NCBI GenBank assembly: GCA_009774765.1
Contig: VSOK01000001.1
Coordinates: forward strand, 1-64,000
DNA: 64,000 bases
Reading direction: 5' to 3'
Origin: Bacteroidales bacterium
Lineage (GTDB): Bacteria > Bacteroidota > Bacteroidia > Bacteroidales > UBA932
Shown here: piece after piece, positions 45,253-55,689 of the stretch
Layout: each line of letters begins with the position of its first letter
Numbering within the stretch: the stretch's first letter is position 1
Program-made: the position numbers and the translations under genes
The notes under the pieces: generated by a model
Databases searched by the model: none
The model's input: the letters and a program-made list of their open reading frames with translations, nothing else
Told to the model about the DNA's origin: nothing

Positions 45253-46983
45253 ATGAAACATATACCAACAGTTATTTTTATTTGTCTTCTTATGGTCTCC
45301 TGTGACTATCTGGACAAAGCTCCCGGAGTGGATGTGACTGAAGATGACATATTTTCATCGAAGACCAATGTGGAGACTTTTCTTGCAAGCATCTATCAGA
45401 AAGGCATACATTCCAATCTCGGATATGGTTCTCCGAACAATTCCGGTGATGATACCACCAATCCTCACAGCTCCCTTTGGTCCGGACGGTGTGACGAGGC
45501 CGAACAGTGTGCCCCGTGGTATGAGCCGAACAACTGGAACTCGGCTTCCGTGACTGCGGACAATACTGACGACAGACGCTGGTCTCTCAGATGGGAGGCC
45601 GTCAGGAAAGTGGCTCTTATGGTAAAGCGTGCGGATGAAGTGCCTGATATAACCCCGGCATACGCCAGCCAGCTCAAGGCGGAAAGCCGTGTCATCAGAG
45701 CTTTGAATTATTTTGAAATGCTGAAATTCTATGGCGGTGTTCCTGTAATCGACCATTTCATAGAAGTGAATGAGAATCTTAAAATTCCGCGCAGCAGTGT
45801 GGAGGATGTGGTGAATTTCATAATATCTGACATTGATGAATCTCTTCCTTATCTTCCTGACCGTCAGACAGGAGCTTTGAGAGGACGCATTGACAAGGGA
45901 GCGGCGCTTGCAATCAGGTCCAAGACTCTGCTTTATGCAGCAAGCCCTCTGTTCAATACTTCTGTTCCGTATCTTGATATGGGCGAGAATAACAATCTTA
46001 TATGTTTCGGGAATGAGGATCCGGAAAGATGGGAAGATGCGGCATACGCTGCAAAAGAATGCCTTGACTGGGCTGAAGAGAACGGCTGTCACCTTGTCAC
46101 CGACCAGGGCGTATCACAGAATTACCGTTATGCCTGGGAGCAATATGACAATCCCGAGATCATTCTTGCAGAGAAGGCGCATAATGCCATAGGAAAATGG
46201 ACCTGGCCGTGGTCTTCTATGGCACCGCCGAATGTATATCCTGGAAACTCAGGCCAGAGCGGAATAACGGTCACCCTGAACCACGTGAGAAAATACGAGA
46301 AAAAGGATGGTTCAATACAGACCTGGGAGGGTGGAGATGATCTTCAGAAAAAGATGTCGGAACTTGACTTCAGGTTCGAGGCCTGCATCGTAGGCAATCT
46401 CGGCAGATGGAACTCCGAGTTTCCTGCATTGGAGCTGTATGAAGGAGGCAAACACGCAAATACCTGTTTCGGAGGCTTCTGGCTTCATAAGCACTATCCT
46501 TCAATAATCAGCGAGACCGTGTGGCAGTATGTCCCTAATTCCACCCTCTTCCAGCTGAATGAAATATATCTCAATTATGCGGAGGCGATGAACGAGGCGT
46601 ACGGTCCGGACAATTCCAACGGTTTTGAACTGACGGCGCGTCAGGCTGTGAATATCGTCAGGGCACGTTCCGGGATGCCTGAAGTTGAAGCATCGGGAAA
46701 AGACGCTTTCCGTCAGGCGGTAAGACACGAGAGGGATATAGAACTTGCCTTTGACAACCATAGGTTCTGGGACATCAGAAGATGGATGATAGCAGAGGAG
46801 GAGGGCGTAATGACCGGTGATATGTACGGTATCAGGATAACACGTATTGAAGGCAATCCTAAAGAGTATCATTACGAGCCTTATGTCTTTGAAACCCGCA
46901 GCTGGAACCGCAGGGGGTATCTGCATCCGTTTTCCACAAACGAAGTCAACAAGGGATATCTTGTCCAGAATCCCGGGTATTAA
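45253..46983 (+). CDS. SusD/RagB-family nutrient-binding lipoprotein 1
   Basis: Surface lipoprotein that caps SusC1 and binds glycan. The 576-residue protein has a short signal with lipobox VSC (cysteine at about 17) and the usual CDYLDKAPG start. SusD-type helical repeats include LKAESRVIRALNYFEMLKFYGGVPVI and LNEIYLNYAEAMNEAYGP, and the C-terminal region has RQAVRHERDIELAFDNHRFWDIRRW. It lies between the two susC genes with gaps of 10 and 11 bp. Confidence 0.97.
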   Translation: MKHIPTVIFICLLMVSCDYLDKAPGVDVTEDDIFSSKTNVETFLASIYQKGIHSNLGYGSPNNSGDDTTNPHSSLWSGRCDEAEQCAPWYEPNNWNSASVTADNTDDRRWSLRWEAVRKVALMVKRADEVPDITPAYASQLKAESRVIRALNYFEMLKFYGGVPVIDHFIEVNENLKIPRSSVEDVVNFIISDIDESLPYLPDRQTGALRGRIDKGAALAIRSKTLLYAASPLFNTSVPYLDMGENNNLICFGNEDPERWEDAAYAAKECLDWAEENGCHLVTDQGVSQNYRYAWEQYDNPEIILAEKAHNAIGKWTWPWSSMAPPNVYPGNSGQSGITVTLNHVRKYEKKDGSIQTWEGGDDLQKKMSELDFRFEACIVGNLGRWNSEFPALELYEGGKHANTCFGGFWLHKHYPSIISETVWQYVPNSTLFQLNEIYLNYAEAMNEAYGPDNSNGFELTARQAVNIVRARSGMPEVEASGKDAFRQAVRHERDIELAFDNHRFWDIRRWMIAEEEGVMTGDMYGIRITRIEGNPKEYHYEPYVFETRSWNRRGYLHPFSTNEVNKGYLVQNPGY

Positions 46984-46994
46984 AATTTTGAGCG

Positions 46995-49778
46995 ATGAAA
47001 AAATCAATGATATTTTTGGGTTTAGCCGTGCTTATGTGCTCTGCATCCATCCGGATGTATGGGCGTGAAGTCTCGGATACATTGGACAGGTGGCAAGATA
47101 TACCGTCTTCTGATCTCCCCGAGTGGCAGATTGCAGGTGCAGTCTCCAGGGTGGACGGAGGTCTGCTTGAAGATTCATACGTATCGAATGTCTCCAATAC
47201 TCTTTTCGGACGTCTGCCGGGACTGACCGTCTCCGGTTCAGGTGCGGAACCTGGTTCTGACAGTCCTGTTATGGCAGGAAGAGGTATAGGGACGTTCGGT
47301 TCCGGATCAGGACTGTTTTTCGTGATTGACGGATTCGCTTCCACCAGGGACTTCTTTGAAAGGCTTTCTCCGGGAGAGATAGAATCTGTGGAGCTTCTTA
47401 AAGATGCTGCCGCTTCCGCTTTGTATGGCAGCCGTGCTGCAAACGGTGTCCTGCTTGTAAGGACTCGGCATGGGGCGGCTTCTCCACTTAAGATAGAGTT
47501 CGGGGCAAAGGCGGGATTCCAGCAGCCTCTGAGGCTTCCTGAATGGCTGGGGTCGTACGATTATGCCTCGCTGTACAATGAAGCACTGAAGAATGAAGGC
47601 AAGGACGCGCTCTACAGCCGTTCGGATATGGAGGCATATCTGGCAGGGGATTCCCCTATGATGTATCCTGACGTCAACTGGCAGGATGAGGTGCTGTCCC
47701 GTATGAGTCCATATTATGTCTATAATCTGACTGCTTCAGGCGGAGGCAATGCGGTGAGGTATTTTGTGCATTTCAACGGACTGAACAATTACGGTCTTCT
47801 CAGAAACCCTTCCGGAGTGCACGACTTTGCCAGGAAACAGAGCTTTTCACGCTATAATTTCAGGACAAATGTGGATGTCATCCTTTCCAGGAGACTGTCG
47901 GCTTCAGTCATTCTTGGAGGAAGCATTGAAGACAAGGTCACTCCGGGAAGCAATGAGAGCACCTGGAATATAATCGACCTTGCCGCTACAGTCCCTCCTG
48001 GTGCCTTTCCTGTGCTTGTCACTGCGGACAAGGTCGGAGGAAACTCAGTGTATGAAAATCCGGTGGCGGAACTGACTGAGAAAGGATACATATCCTATAA
48101 CGGACGCACTGCCCAGGCTTCACTCCGGCTTGTGGAGAAGCTTGATTTCATCACGGAAGGTTTGAGCATAGGAGGAGCGGTAAGTTTCAACAATTGGTAT
48201 AAATCATATTCCAACAAGACCCGTTCTTATGCAAGATACAGTCCTGTCAAGGATTCGTCAGGTGAAATCTCATTTACTCAATATGGAGAGGACACATCGC
48301 TCGGAGGAGATGAATCCTCTTCCTGGCAGTGGCGCAATATAGCGGCAAACGGTAACGTGTGCTACAACCGCATATTTGGCTCGAAGCATTATGTAAATGC
48401 TATGCTGAAAGTTGATTATGACGAATATACGGTGACAGGGACGACTCTTCCTTTTAAAAACCTCAATTTCGGAGGACGGTTCTCATATTCTTTCGGAAAG
48501 AGATATATAGCTGAGTTCACCTTCGGATATCAGGGGAATGACAATTTTCCGAAAGGTTCACGTTTCGGCTTTTTCCCGGCAGGTGCATTGGCCTGGGTAA
48601 TTTCAGAGGAAGATTTCCTCAGGGACAGCCCAGTTGTTCAGAATCTCAAGATACGCGCGTCATACGGTCTTGTAGGCAATCAGGATATAGGAGGCAGCCG
48701 GTATATGTACAACCAGTATTATACCTGGGGAGGAAATTATTGGCTGGGCTCGTCAAATACTGGAATGGATACTTATGTCGAAGGGGAAAAGGCAAACCCT
48801 TTTGTCACTTGGGAGAAAGACCGTAAATTCAATATAGGACTTGACGCGAGGCTTTTCAGCAATCTGTATCTTTCTTTTGACTGGTTCAGAAACCATAGAT
48901 ATGATATACTTGCCAGACCTTATGCATCGGTTCCTGACTGGCTCGGATTTTCAAAGCCGAATATGAATGTGGGAGTGGCTGACAACGGCGGATTTGAACT
49001 TGTGCTCGGTTACAGTGAGCGTAAAAAGGAATTCAGATACACTGTAGAGGCAAGTGCCTGGTATGCGCACAATAAGGTCGTGTTCAATTCGGAATCTCCG
49101 CAGGTCTATGACTACCGCTACAGCACAGGGCGTATTATCGGGCAGCCTTTTGCGCTTGAAGCTATCGGGTTTTTCCGTGATTATGAGGATATTGAGACTT
49201 CCCCGAAGCAGATTTTTGCCGAAGTTGTGCCGGGAGACATAAAATATAAGGACCAGAACAACGACGGGATCATCAATGAAGATGACTTCTATCCTGTCGG
49301 ATATACATCTCTGCCTGAAATCAGTATGGCTTTGAATCTACAGTTTGAATATAAGGGGTTTGACCTCGGAATACTTTTTCAGGGGGCGGCAAACAGGACC
49401 GTCTATCTTGAGGGAAAAGCCTACCACGCATTCCAGAACAACGGCAAAGTCACGACAATGGCTTTGGGACGGTGGACAGAGCAGACTGCCGACACGGCGA
49501 CTTATCCGCGTCTTTCTACCAACGGCAACAAAAACAATTACCAGTATTCTTCTTTCTGGCAGCGTAAAGGTGATTTCCTCAAACTGAGAAGTCTTGTATT
49601 CGGATATACGGTTACGGCTCCTGCACTGAAGAAGGCCGGGATAGACGGGATCCGTTTCTGTCTGAGCGGTACAAATCTTTTCTCTCTGGATTATATGCAG
49701 GGATATTGTGATCCGGAAGTATTGTACGGCTACCCTGCTGTCAGGACCTGCAGTTTTGGCTTTAACATCAAATTTTAA
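46995..49778 (+). CDS. SusC/RagA-family outer-membrane protein 2, short N-terminus
   Basis: A 927-residue TonB-linked barrel. After the signal peptide (about 1-23) only some 22 residues precede the plug, which starts near EWQIAGAVSRVDGG at residue 44. It therefore lacks the CarboxypepD_reg-like domain and a recognisable TonB-box segment present in SusC1. The plug (LFGRLPGLTVSG, LLKDAAASALYGSRAANGVLLV) and barrel, ending TCSFGFNIKF, look intact. It pairs with susD2, 5 bp downstream. How it is energised is an open question. Confidence 0.95.
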   Translation: MKKSMIFLGLAVLMCSASIRMYGREVSDTLDRWQDIPSSDLPEWQIAGAVSRVDGGLLEDSYVSNVSNTLFGRLPGLTVSGSGAEPGSDSPVMAGRGIGTFGSGSGLFFVIDGFASTRDFFERLSPGEIESVELLKDAAASALYGSRAANGVLLVRTRHGAASPLKIEFGAKAGFQQPLRLPEWLGSYDYASLYNEALKNEGKDALYSRSDMEAYLAGDSPMMYPDVNWQDEVLSRMSPYYVYNLTASGGGNAVRYFVHFNGLNNYGLLRNPSGVHDFARKQSFSRYNFRTNVDVILSRRLSASVILGGSIEDKVTPGSNESTWNIIDLAATVPPGAFPVLVTADKVGGNSVYENPVAELTEKGYISYNGRTAQASLRLVEKLDFITEGLSIGGAVSFNNWYKSYSNKTRSYARYSPVKDSSGEISFTQYGEDTSLGGDESSSWQWRNIAANGNVCYNRIFGSKHYVNAMLKVDYDEYTVTGTTLPFKNLNFGGRFSYSFGKRYIAEFTFGYQGNDNFPKGSRFGFFPAGALAWVISEEDFLRDSPVVQNLKIRASYGLVGNQDIGGSRYMYNQYYTWGGNYWLGSSNTGMDTYVEGEKANPFVTWEKDRKFNIGLDARLFSNLYLSFDWFRNHRYDILARPYASVPDWLGFSKPNMNVGVADNGGFELVLGYSERKKEFRYTVEASAWYAHNKVVFNSESPQVYDYRYSTGRIIGQPFALEAIGFFRDYEDIETSPKQIFAEVVPGDIKYKDQNNDGIINEDDFYPVGYTSLPEISMALNLQFEYKGFDLGILFQGAANRTVYLEGKAYHAFQNNGKVTTMALGRWTEQTADTATYPRLSTNGNKNNYQYSSFWQRKGDFLKLRSLVFGYTVTAPALKKAGIDGIRFCLSGTNLFSLDYMQGYCDPEVLYGYPAVRTCSFGFNIKF

Positions 49779-49783
49779 CGGTT

Positions 49784-51490
49784 ATGACCAAGAAATATAT
49801 CATAATTTTCCTCGCGGTATTTTCATTTGCCGTCTCCTGCGATATGGAACCGGAAATAGAACTTTCGATTACTGCTGAAGATGTGGTCCATACATACAAC
49901 AATACTATGGCAAGGGCCAATGCCGTGTATACATTCCTTCCAGATGGCTTTTCTTATATCGGCAACGCTATGCTCGCATCATGCTGCGATGAGGCGGAGC
50001 ATACCGATGAATCCAACCCCGTGCAGAAGTTCAATACAGGGTCGTGGAGTCAGCTCAACAATCCGGACGGGGCCTGGAACAGATGTTTCAACGGCATCTA
50101 TGCGGCCAACCTTTTTCTTGAAAATTCCGATGAGGTCGAGATGGACTATCTGAAATACGATCCGAACAAGAGCGAGCAGGCTAAATATCAGCTGTATCTC
50201 GACAATATAGAAAGGGTCAGATATGAAGTAAGGTTCCTTAGGGCATTCTTTTATTTTGAACTTGTGCAGCGTTATGGAGGTGTTCCGATTCTTGAACGGA
50301 CATACGGGGTCGGAGATGATTATCTTCGTGTAGGCCGTAATACTCTGGAGGAGTGCATTGGATTTATCGTTTCCGAATGTGACGAGGCTGCGGAGAATCT
50401 GCCTGCAATATACGAGAGTGCCGATGTCGGCAGGGCAACCAGAGGGGCGGCTCTCGCTCTCAAAAGCAGGACTCTCCTTTTTGCGGCAAGCGACCTTTTC
50501 AATTCTCCGGAGTGGGCCGGAGGCTACGGCAGTCCTGAGCTCATATCACTTTCTGGAGACAGGAAACAGCAATGGGATGCGGCAGCCCGTGCATCAAAGG
50601 CTGTCCTTGACCTTGCTGAAGCCAGATATACTCTCCTTTCTGACTATTCTGACATATTCCTCAAATCCTATATCAACAACGAGGCTATCTTCGTCCGCCG
50701 TTATGGCAGCAGCTACGGGTTTGAATCCGTCAATCTTTCCGTAGGATTCGACAGGGGAAACAGCGGCACCGCACCTTCGCAGAATCTTGTGGATGCGTTC
50801 GAGACGAAATCAGGAAAGCCTTTTGACTGGAGCAACCCTTCTATGGCAGCAGATCCTTATGCGGACCGTGACCCGCGTTTGGGATATACTGTAATAACCA
50901 ACAATTCGGTCTTCAAGGACAGGACAATGGAGATATTTGAAGGAGGAAGGGATGGTGAAGGAGTTGTAAATGCGACGAGAACAGGGTATTATCTCAAAAA
51001 ATATGTTGATCCTGATGTTGATCTCCTTCAGGGACGCGGCACTGTGCATGCGTGGATTATTTTCAGGCTTGCTGAAATGTATCTCAATTATGCCGAGGCT
51101 ATGAACGAGGCATACGGCCCTTCTGATGACCATAATTACGGAATGACAGCTCTTGAAGCGGTAAACAAGATACGTCAGCGCAAAAGCGTGAATATGCCGG
51201 GAATACCTTCAGGCATCACCAGAGAGGAGCTGAGGGAAAGAATCCGCAATGAAAGACGTGTCGAACTGGCGTTTGAAGGGCACAGGATGTTTGATGTCCG
51301 CAGATGGATGATTGCAGAGGAAACTCTTGGTGTCCCTCTCAGGGGAGTGACGGCAAAGCGCAATTCACAGACTTTCCTGTATACTCCCAAAGATGTCGAG
51401 AACAGGTTCTTCAGGCCTGCTATGTATTTTTATCCGATTCCGCAGACAGACTGCACTATAAGCGGATGGGTTCAGAATCCTTTGTGGTAA
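49784..51490 (+). CDS. SusD/RagB-family nutrient-binding lipoprotein 2
   Basis: A 568-residue surface lipoprotein partnered with SusC2. The lipobox is AVSC (cysteine at about 19). Conserved SusD features are VRFLRAFFYFELVQRYGGVPIL, ATRGAALALKSRTLLFAAS, FRLAEMYLNYAEAMNEAYGP and ERRVELAFEGHRMFDVRRW. Its divergence from SusD1 suggests a second, different oligosaccharide. Confidence 0.97.
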   Translation: MTKKYIIIFLAVFSFAVSCDMEPEIELSITAEDVVHTYNNTMARANAVYTFLPDGFSYIGNAMLASCCDEAEHTDESNPVQKFNTGSWSQLNNPDGAWNRCFNGIYAANLFLENSDEVEMDYLKYDPNKSEQAKYQLYLDNIERVRYEVRFLRAFFYFELVQRYGGVPILERTYGVGDDYLRVGRNTLEECIGFIVSECDEAAENLPAIYESADVGRATRGAALALKSRTLLFAASDLFNSPEWAGGYGSPELISLSGDRKQQWDAAARASKAVLDLAEARYTLLSDYSDIFLKSYINNEAIFVRRYGSSYGFESVNLSVGFDRGNSGTAPSQNLVDAFETKSGKPFDWSNPSMAADPYADRDPRLGYTVITNNSVFKDRTMEIFEGGRDGEGVVNATRTGYYLKKYVDPDVDLLQGRGTVHAWIIFRLAEMYLNYAEAMNEAYGPSDDHNYGMTALEAVNKIRQRKSVNMPGIPSGITREELRERIRNERRVELAFEGHRMFDVRRWMIAEETLGVPLRGVTAKRNSQTFLYTPKDVENRFFRPAMYFYPIPQTDCTISGWVQNPLW

Positions 51491-51510
51491 TTGTTTAATG
51501 AATTGATGAT

Positions 51511-52101
51511 ATGAACGTTATAGAGAAAATAATCAGATTATCAATGATATCTGCGTTTCTGCTGCCGGTATCGTGCGATGTCAAGGTGGCGGACTCTGTA
51601 TATCCTGCGCAGACAATCTATCTGCCTGCGGCGGTTCAGGCTGACCATATTTACCTGATAGACCAGGTTGAGGGTGATGCCGGAAGCGTTCCCGGCGATG
51701 GAAACCCGTATAAGGCGGTCATAGATTATGACTGTTCGTCATTTATGATACCTCTTGCTGTATACAGGTCGGGAATAGGCAATGAGGGTGATGTGAAAGT
51801 TGACATATCGCTTGATGATGAGATTGTGGATGATATGTTCATTGACGGCCGTCTTGATCCGGATGAAGTCAGGATACTGCCTTATGATCTGAAGGAATGT
51901 GAAGAAAAGGTCGTTGTCCGCGACGGATGCTCAAACGCTGTGTTCAATGTGTCCGTAGACCTTGACTGGCTGATGGACAGAGCCCAGAAGAACAGAATTT
52001 TTGTTTTCGGGGTATCCGTTTCCAGCAAAGACCGGGAAGTCAGTGAAGATTATGGCAGGGCGGTCATAATGATAGACACCGCGCTGTTTGACAGTATCTG
52101 A
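51511..52101 (+). CDS. PUL-associated lipoprotein, DUF1735/BT_3987-N-like domain
   Basis: A 196-residue lipoprotein (lipobox LPVSC, cysteine about residue 22). The rest is one beta-sandwich-like domain that opens AQTIYLPAAVQADHIYLI and has a DV-VDISLDDEIVD strand pattern, similar to the DUF1735/BT_3987-type N-terminal domains that accompany GH18 and mannan PULs. It contains no catalytic motif and probably binds glycan at the surface. It follows susD2 by 20 bp. Confidence 0.7.
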   Translation: MNVIEKIIRLSMISAFLLPVSCDVKVADSVYPAQTIYLPAAVQADHIYLIDQVEGDAGSVPGDGNPYKAVIDYDCSSFMIPLAVYRSGIGNEGDVKVDISLDDEIVDDMFIDGRLDPDEVRILPYDLKECEEKVVVRDGCSNAVFNVSVDLDWLMDRAQKNRIFVFGVSVSSKDREVSEDYGRAVIMIDTALFDSI

Positions 52102-52137
52102 CAATGATGTGTTTAATAATCAGCAATAATATAAACT

Positions 52138-53481
52138 ATGAATAAAATGACATCGATATTTTTGACTTTGGCTTTGTTTGCCGCTTGCGACAACAAGATT
52201 TCCTATGACGATTATGTCATACCTTCGGATAACGTCTATACGGCTGTCCCTGCAAATGATTTTTTGGGAAGCATCGGCGTGAATTCCTCCATAGACACAA
52301 GGGGAGAGAATCTTGAAAAGACTCTGGAATGTATGCAGTATCTCGGTGCGAGGTGGATCCGCAGCGGATATGGAGGAAAAGGATATTCCAGTTTTGATTA
52401 TCTTATCGAAAACGGAGGAATCAAATTCTCCATAGCTGTAGGTACGGGCTCCAGCGCGATAGATGTACCTCTTGAGGCTGCACGTTATCTCAAGGCCAAA
52501 GATGCCCTCATAGCTATGGAAGGGAACAACGAACCGAACAACTGGACCATATACTATGACGGAGAAGCCGGAGGCGGTCAGTTCTCCTGGATGCCAGTGG
52601 CAAAGCTGCACAGGGATTTCTATGCTGCAATAAAGGCTGATCCTCTGCTTAAGGACGTGGATGTGTGGTCGTTGACCGAGGCGGGGGCGGAAACGGACAA
52701 TGTCGGTGTCCAGTTCCTTACCATTCCTTCCGGAGCGGGATGTCTTATGCCTGAAGGGACGACATTTGCGGATGTAGCCAATGTGCACAATTATTTCATA
52801 CATCCCAACTGGCCGGCCCTTTCAAATAACCAGACCTGGAATGCCTCGGATCCTTCTTCTGCCTGCAGGGTGGACGGGCTTTACGGCAACAACGGAGTGA
52901 CCTGGTCCAAAGGATACAGAGGCTATACGGAGGAAGAATGTATGCGGCTGCGCAAGGTTACGACGGAGACCGGTACCACTATCGATGAAGTCGTTACCGA
53001 AGAGATACAGGGACTGATGTATATGTCCTGCTACCTTGCACAGTATGCGCGCGGATGGGAATATACTTCAATGTACATACTCAGGGACCGCTCGGATGAA
53101 AGCGGCAACCAGACTTTCGGGTTCTATACCACGGACTATACTCCGAGAACCTCAGCGCATTATCTTCATAATCTTACCACTATTCTCAAGGACGACAAAT
53201 CAATCGAGACCCCTGGAAGAATCGCATATTCGATTCCGGACAAACCGGAGACCGTGCATACTCTGCTTCTCCAGAAATATGACGGGACATACGAGCTTGT
53301 AGTATGGGGAGAGCGTTTCTCGGGAGGGCGAGACAACATTGTGCTGAAGCTGGACAAGGTGTACAGCCATATAAATATCTATGACCCTACAAAGGGTACC
53401 GGAGTTGTGGATACGTTTGAGAACACTTCGGAGATTCCTCTGACGATGACCAACCATCCTTATATAGTCGAATTCAAATAA
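52138..53481 (+). CDS. Clan-A-like glycoside hydrolase lipoprotein, family unassigned
   Basis: A 447-residue lipoprotein (lipobox LFAAC, cysteine about 17). A TIM-barrel of GH-A type is suggested by GARWIRSGYGGKG on an early strand, the acid/base motif GNNEPNN with E132 after strand 4, HNYF at 217-220, and the likely nucleophile E277 in VTTETGTT after strand 7. A C-terminal beta-domain follows from about 375 (LLLQKYDGTYELVVWGERFSGG). GH5, GH39 and related families share these features, and I cannot choose among them. It lies 6 bp before the first GH92 gene, so a role in trimming the mannose-containing substrate is likely. Confidence 0.7.
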   Translation: MNKMTSIFLTLALFAACDNKISYDDYVIPSDNVYTAVPANDFLGSIGVNSSIDTRGENLEKTLECMQYLGARWIRSGYGGKGYSSFDYLIENGGIKFSIAVGTGSSAIDVPLEAARYLKAKDALIAMEGNNEPNNWTIYYDGEAGGGQFSWMPVAKLHRDFYAAIKADPLLKDVDVWSLTEAGAETDNVGVQFLTIPSGAGCLMPEGTTFADVANVHNYFIHPNWPALSNNQTWNASDPSSACRVDGLYGNNGVTWSKGYRGYTEEECMRLRKVTTETGTTIDEVVTEEIQGLMYMSCYLAQYARGWEYTSMYILRDRSDESGNQTFGFYTTDYTPRTSAHYLHNLTTILKDDKSIETPGRIAYSIPDKPETVHTLLLQKYDGTYELVVWGERFSGGRDNIVLKLDKVYSHINIYDPTKGTGVVDTFENTSEIPLTMTNHPYIVEFK

Positions 53482-53487
53482 ATTCTT

Positions 53488-55689
53488 ATGGAACCGTACA
53501 GAAGTTCACCGGGAACATTGATATTGCTTGTCGGTATTGCACTTATGGCATTGTCCTGCAGCAGGGACCTTGCCGGGTATGCGGATCCGCTTATAGGAAC
53601 GGCATATACAGGCCATACGTTTCCAGGGGCTGCCCGTCCTTTCGGATTTGTCCAGCCGGGGCCTCATACAGGAAATTTCGGGTGGGAGCATTGCAGCGGA
53701 TACAACAATGACGATCCCCGGATATGGGGATTCGGTCAGAATCATCTCAACGGTACCGGAATTCCCGATTTGGGCGATCTGATGATGATGCCTTTTTCGG
53801 AGCGGTCTGGACCCCGGTTCAGAAGTTCATGGGACAAGGAAACCGAATACGCTGTCCCTGGATATTATTCGGTATCCCTTACCGAAAATGATGTGAATGT
53901 GGAGATTACCTGTACTAAGCATACTGCCGTACACAGATATCATTATGAAGGTGCAGCAAGGAATCTTTATATTGATTTCCAGAGTGCCCAGACAAGTTCC
54001 GAGCACCAGTATGACACACACGTCCTTGATGCCCGGGTCAATTTTGAGAGCCCTTCGACGGTTACCGGATATGCAAATGTGACAGGTTGGGTGCAGAGAC
54101 GGTATTATTATGTGATCGAGTTCTCTTCACCGGTGACAGGTAAAGAAATTGTTCCTGGCAATCCGTCCAACAAGGCTCCGAAATATGTGTTGCGGTTCGG
54201 ACCGGGCGACAATGACATTATGGTAAAAGTCGCGATATCTACAGTAGGCATAGATGAAGCCAGGGCCAACCTTGCTGCGGAAGTTCCTGACTGGAATTTT
54301 GACAGGGTGCGTTCAGATGCACGTGATGAATGGAACAGATATTTCAGCATGATAGAGATATCCGGTACGGAAGAGCAGAAGACCAATTTCTATACCTCTT
54401 TCTACCACCTTCTCCTGCAGCCTAATGACATAGCTGATGCAAGCGGCTCATACCGTGGTGCCGATGACAAGGTGTATTGTGCTGAATCCGGACATTACTA
54501 TTCTACTTTCTCCCTATGGGATACTTTCCGTGCAGCGCATCCGTTCTACAGCCTGTTTATGCCGGACAAGGCGAGCGATATGGTCAATGATATGCTTGTA
54601 CACAGCGATGTACAGGGTTTTCTTCCGATATGGGCCCTGTGGGGTAAGGAGAACTATTGTATGATAGGAAACCATGCTGTACCGGTAGTCGTGGATGCCT
54701 GCCTGAAGAATCTCGCCGGTGTAGACAAGGAAGATGCATACAGGGCTGTGAAGAAGTCTCTGACACAGCCTCATTACCGTTCTGAGTGGGATATCTATGA
54801 CAGATACGGATATTTTCCGTATGATATCATCAGGGAGGAATCGGTTTCAAGGACTTTGGAGTGCTGCTATGACGATTATTGTGCCGCTATGCTTGCCGGG
54901 GACCTGGGGTATGACGAGGATTATGCCTTCTTTATGGAACGGGCCGGATTCTACAGAAATCTGTTTGATACCGAAAACCGTCTTGCAAGGGGACGTGACA
55001 GCAAAGGTGCGTGGAGAACTCCGTTTGACAAATTCCATCTTTCACACGGAGGGACTTCCGGAGGAGATTACACCGAGGGAAATGCCTGGCAATATACCTG
55101 GCATATAATGCATGACATAGACGGTCTTGTGGACCTTATGGGAGGCAGGGAAAATTTCATCACGAAGCTGGACTCGCTTTTCATTATAGATACCAAGGCC
55201 GATGTCACAGGATTTGTCGGTGATGTCACCGGACTGATCGGCCAGTATGCACACGGCAATGAGCCGAGCCATCACGTAGCTTATTTGTATAGTGCCGTGG
55301 GTGAAGGAGCAAGGACGGCTGAGATAGTAAGGGAGATTTTTGACCGGTTTTACAGTCCGCGTCCTGACGGGCTTTGCGGCAATGATGACTGCGGACAGAT
55401 GTCAGCGTGGTATATGTTTTCCGCTATGGGATTCTATCCTGTGGACAGCATATCCGGAGAATACATTGTCGGGGCACCGCAGATTCCGTATTTCAAAGTG
55501 AAGCTCCCGAATGGAAAAGTATTGAAGATTACAGCTGAAAATCTTTCTGAAAGCAACAGGTATGTAAAAAATGTCACATTCAACGGGATTCCGGCAGGAA
55601 ATGTCATAACCTATTCGCAGATAATGTCAGGAGGAGAACTCAGATTCGAAATGACTGACAGGCAGTGTGTACATACTGAAATATATTAA
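53488..55689 (+). CDS. GH92 family exo-alpha-mannosidase lipoprotein
   Basis: Calcium-dependent exo-alpha-mannosidase by family knowledge. The 733-residue protein has a lipobox (ALSC), then YADPLIGTAYTGHTFPGAARPFG and GFGQNHLNGTGIPDLGD at the N-terminal sandwich. The (alpha/alpha)6 domain shows SLWDTFRAAHPFYSLFMPD, GNEPSHHVAYLYS, and the catalytic loop GNDDCGQMSAWYMFSAMGF (about 631-649) with the paired aspartates used as base. Linkage preference cannot be read. The stop lies 19 bp before the GTG of the fusion gene. Confidence 0.96.
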   Translation: MEPYRSSPGTLILLVGIALMALSCSRDLAGYADPLIGTAYTGHTFPGAARPFGFVQPGPHTGNFGWEHCSGYNNDDPRIWGFGQNHLNGTGIPDLGDLMMMPFSERSGPRFRSSWDKETEYAVPGYYSVSLTENDVNVEITCTKHTAVHRYHYEGAARNLYIDFQSAQTSSEHQYDTHVLDARVNFESPSTVTGYANVTGWVQRRYYYVIEFSSPVTGKEIVPGNPSNKAPKYVLRFGPGDNDIMVKVAISTVGIDEARANLAAEVPDWNFDRVRSDARDEWNRYFSMIEISGTEEQKTNFYTSFYHLLLQPNDIADASGSYRGADDKVYCAESGHYYSTFSLWDTFRAAHPFYSLFMPDKASDMVNDMLVHSDVQGFLPIWALWGKENYCMIGNHAVPVVVDACLKNLAGVDKEDAYRAVKKSLTQPHYRSEWDIYDRYGYFPYDIIREESVSRTLECCYDDYCAAMLAGDLGYDEDYAFFMERAGFYRNLFDTENRLARGRDSKGAWRTPFDKFHLSHGGTSGGDYTEGNAWQYTWHIMHDIDGLVDLMGGRENFITKLDSLFIIDTKADVTGFVGDVTGLIGQYAHGNEPSHHVAYLYSAVGEGARTAEIVREIFDRFYSPRPDGLCGNDDCGQMSAWYMFSAMGFYPVDSISGEYIVGAPQIPYFKVKLPNGKVLKITAENLSESNRYVKNVTFNGIPAGNVITYSQIMSGGELRFEMTDRQCVHTEIY

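Noticed and set aside
46281..46296. Possible further parS site in susD1 (ACCACGTGAG region)
   Set aside because: Only the central CCACGTG matches; the outer arms have several mismatches to the parS consensus.
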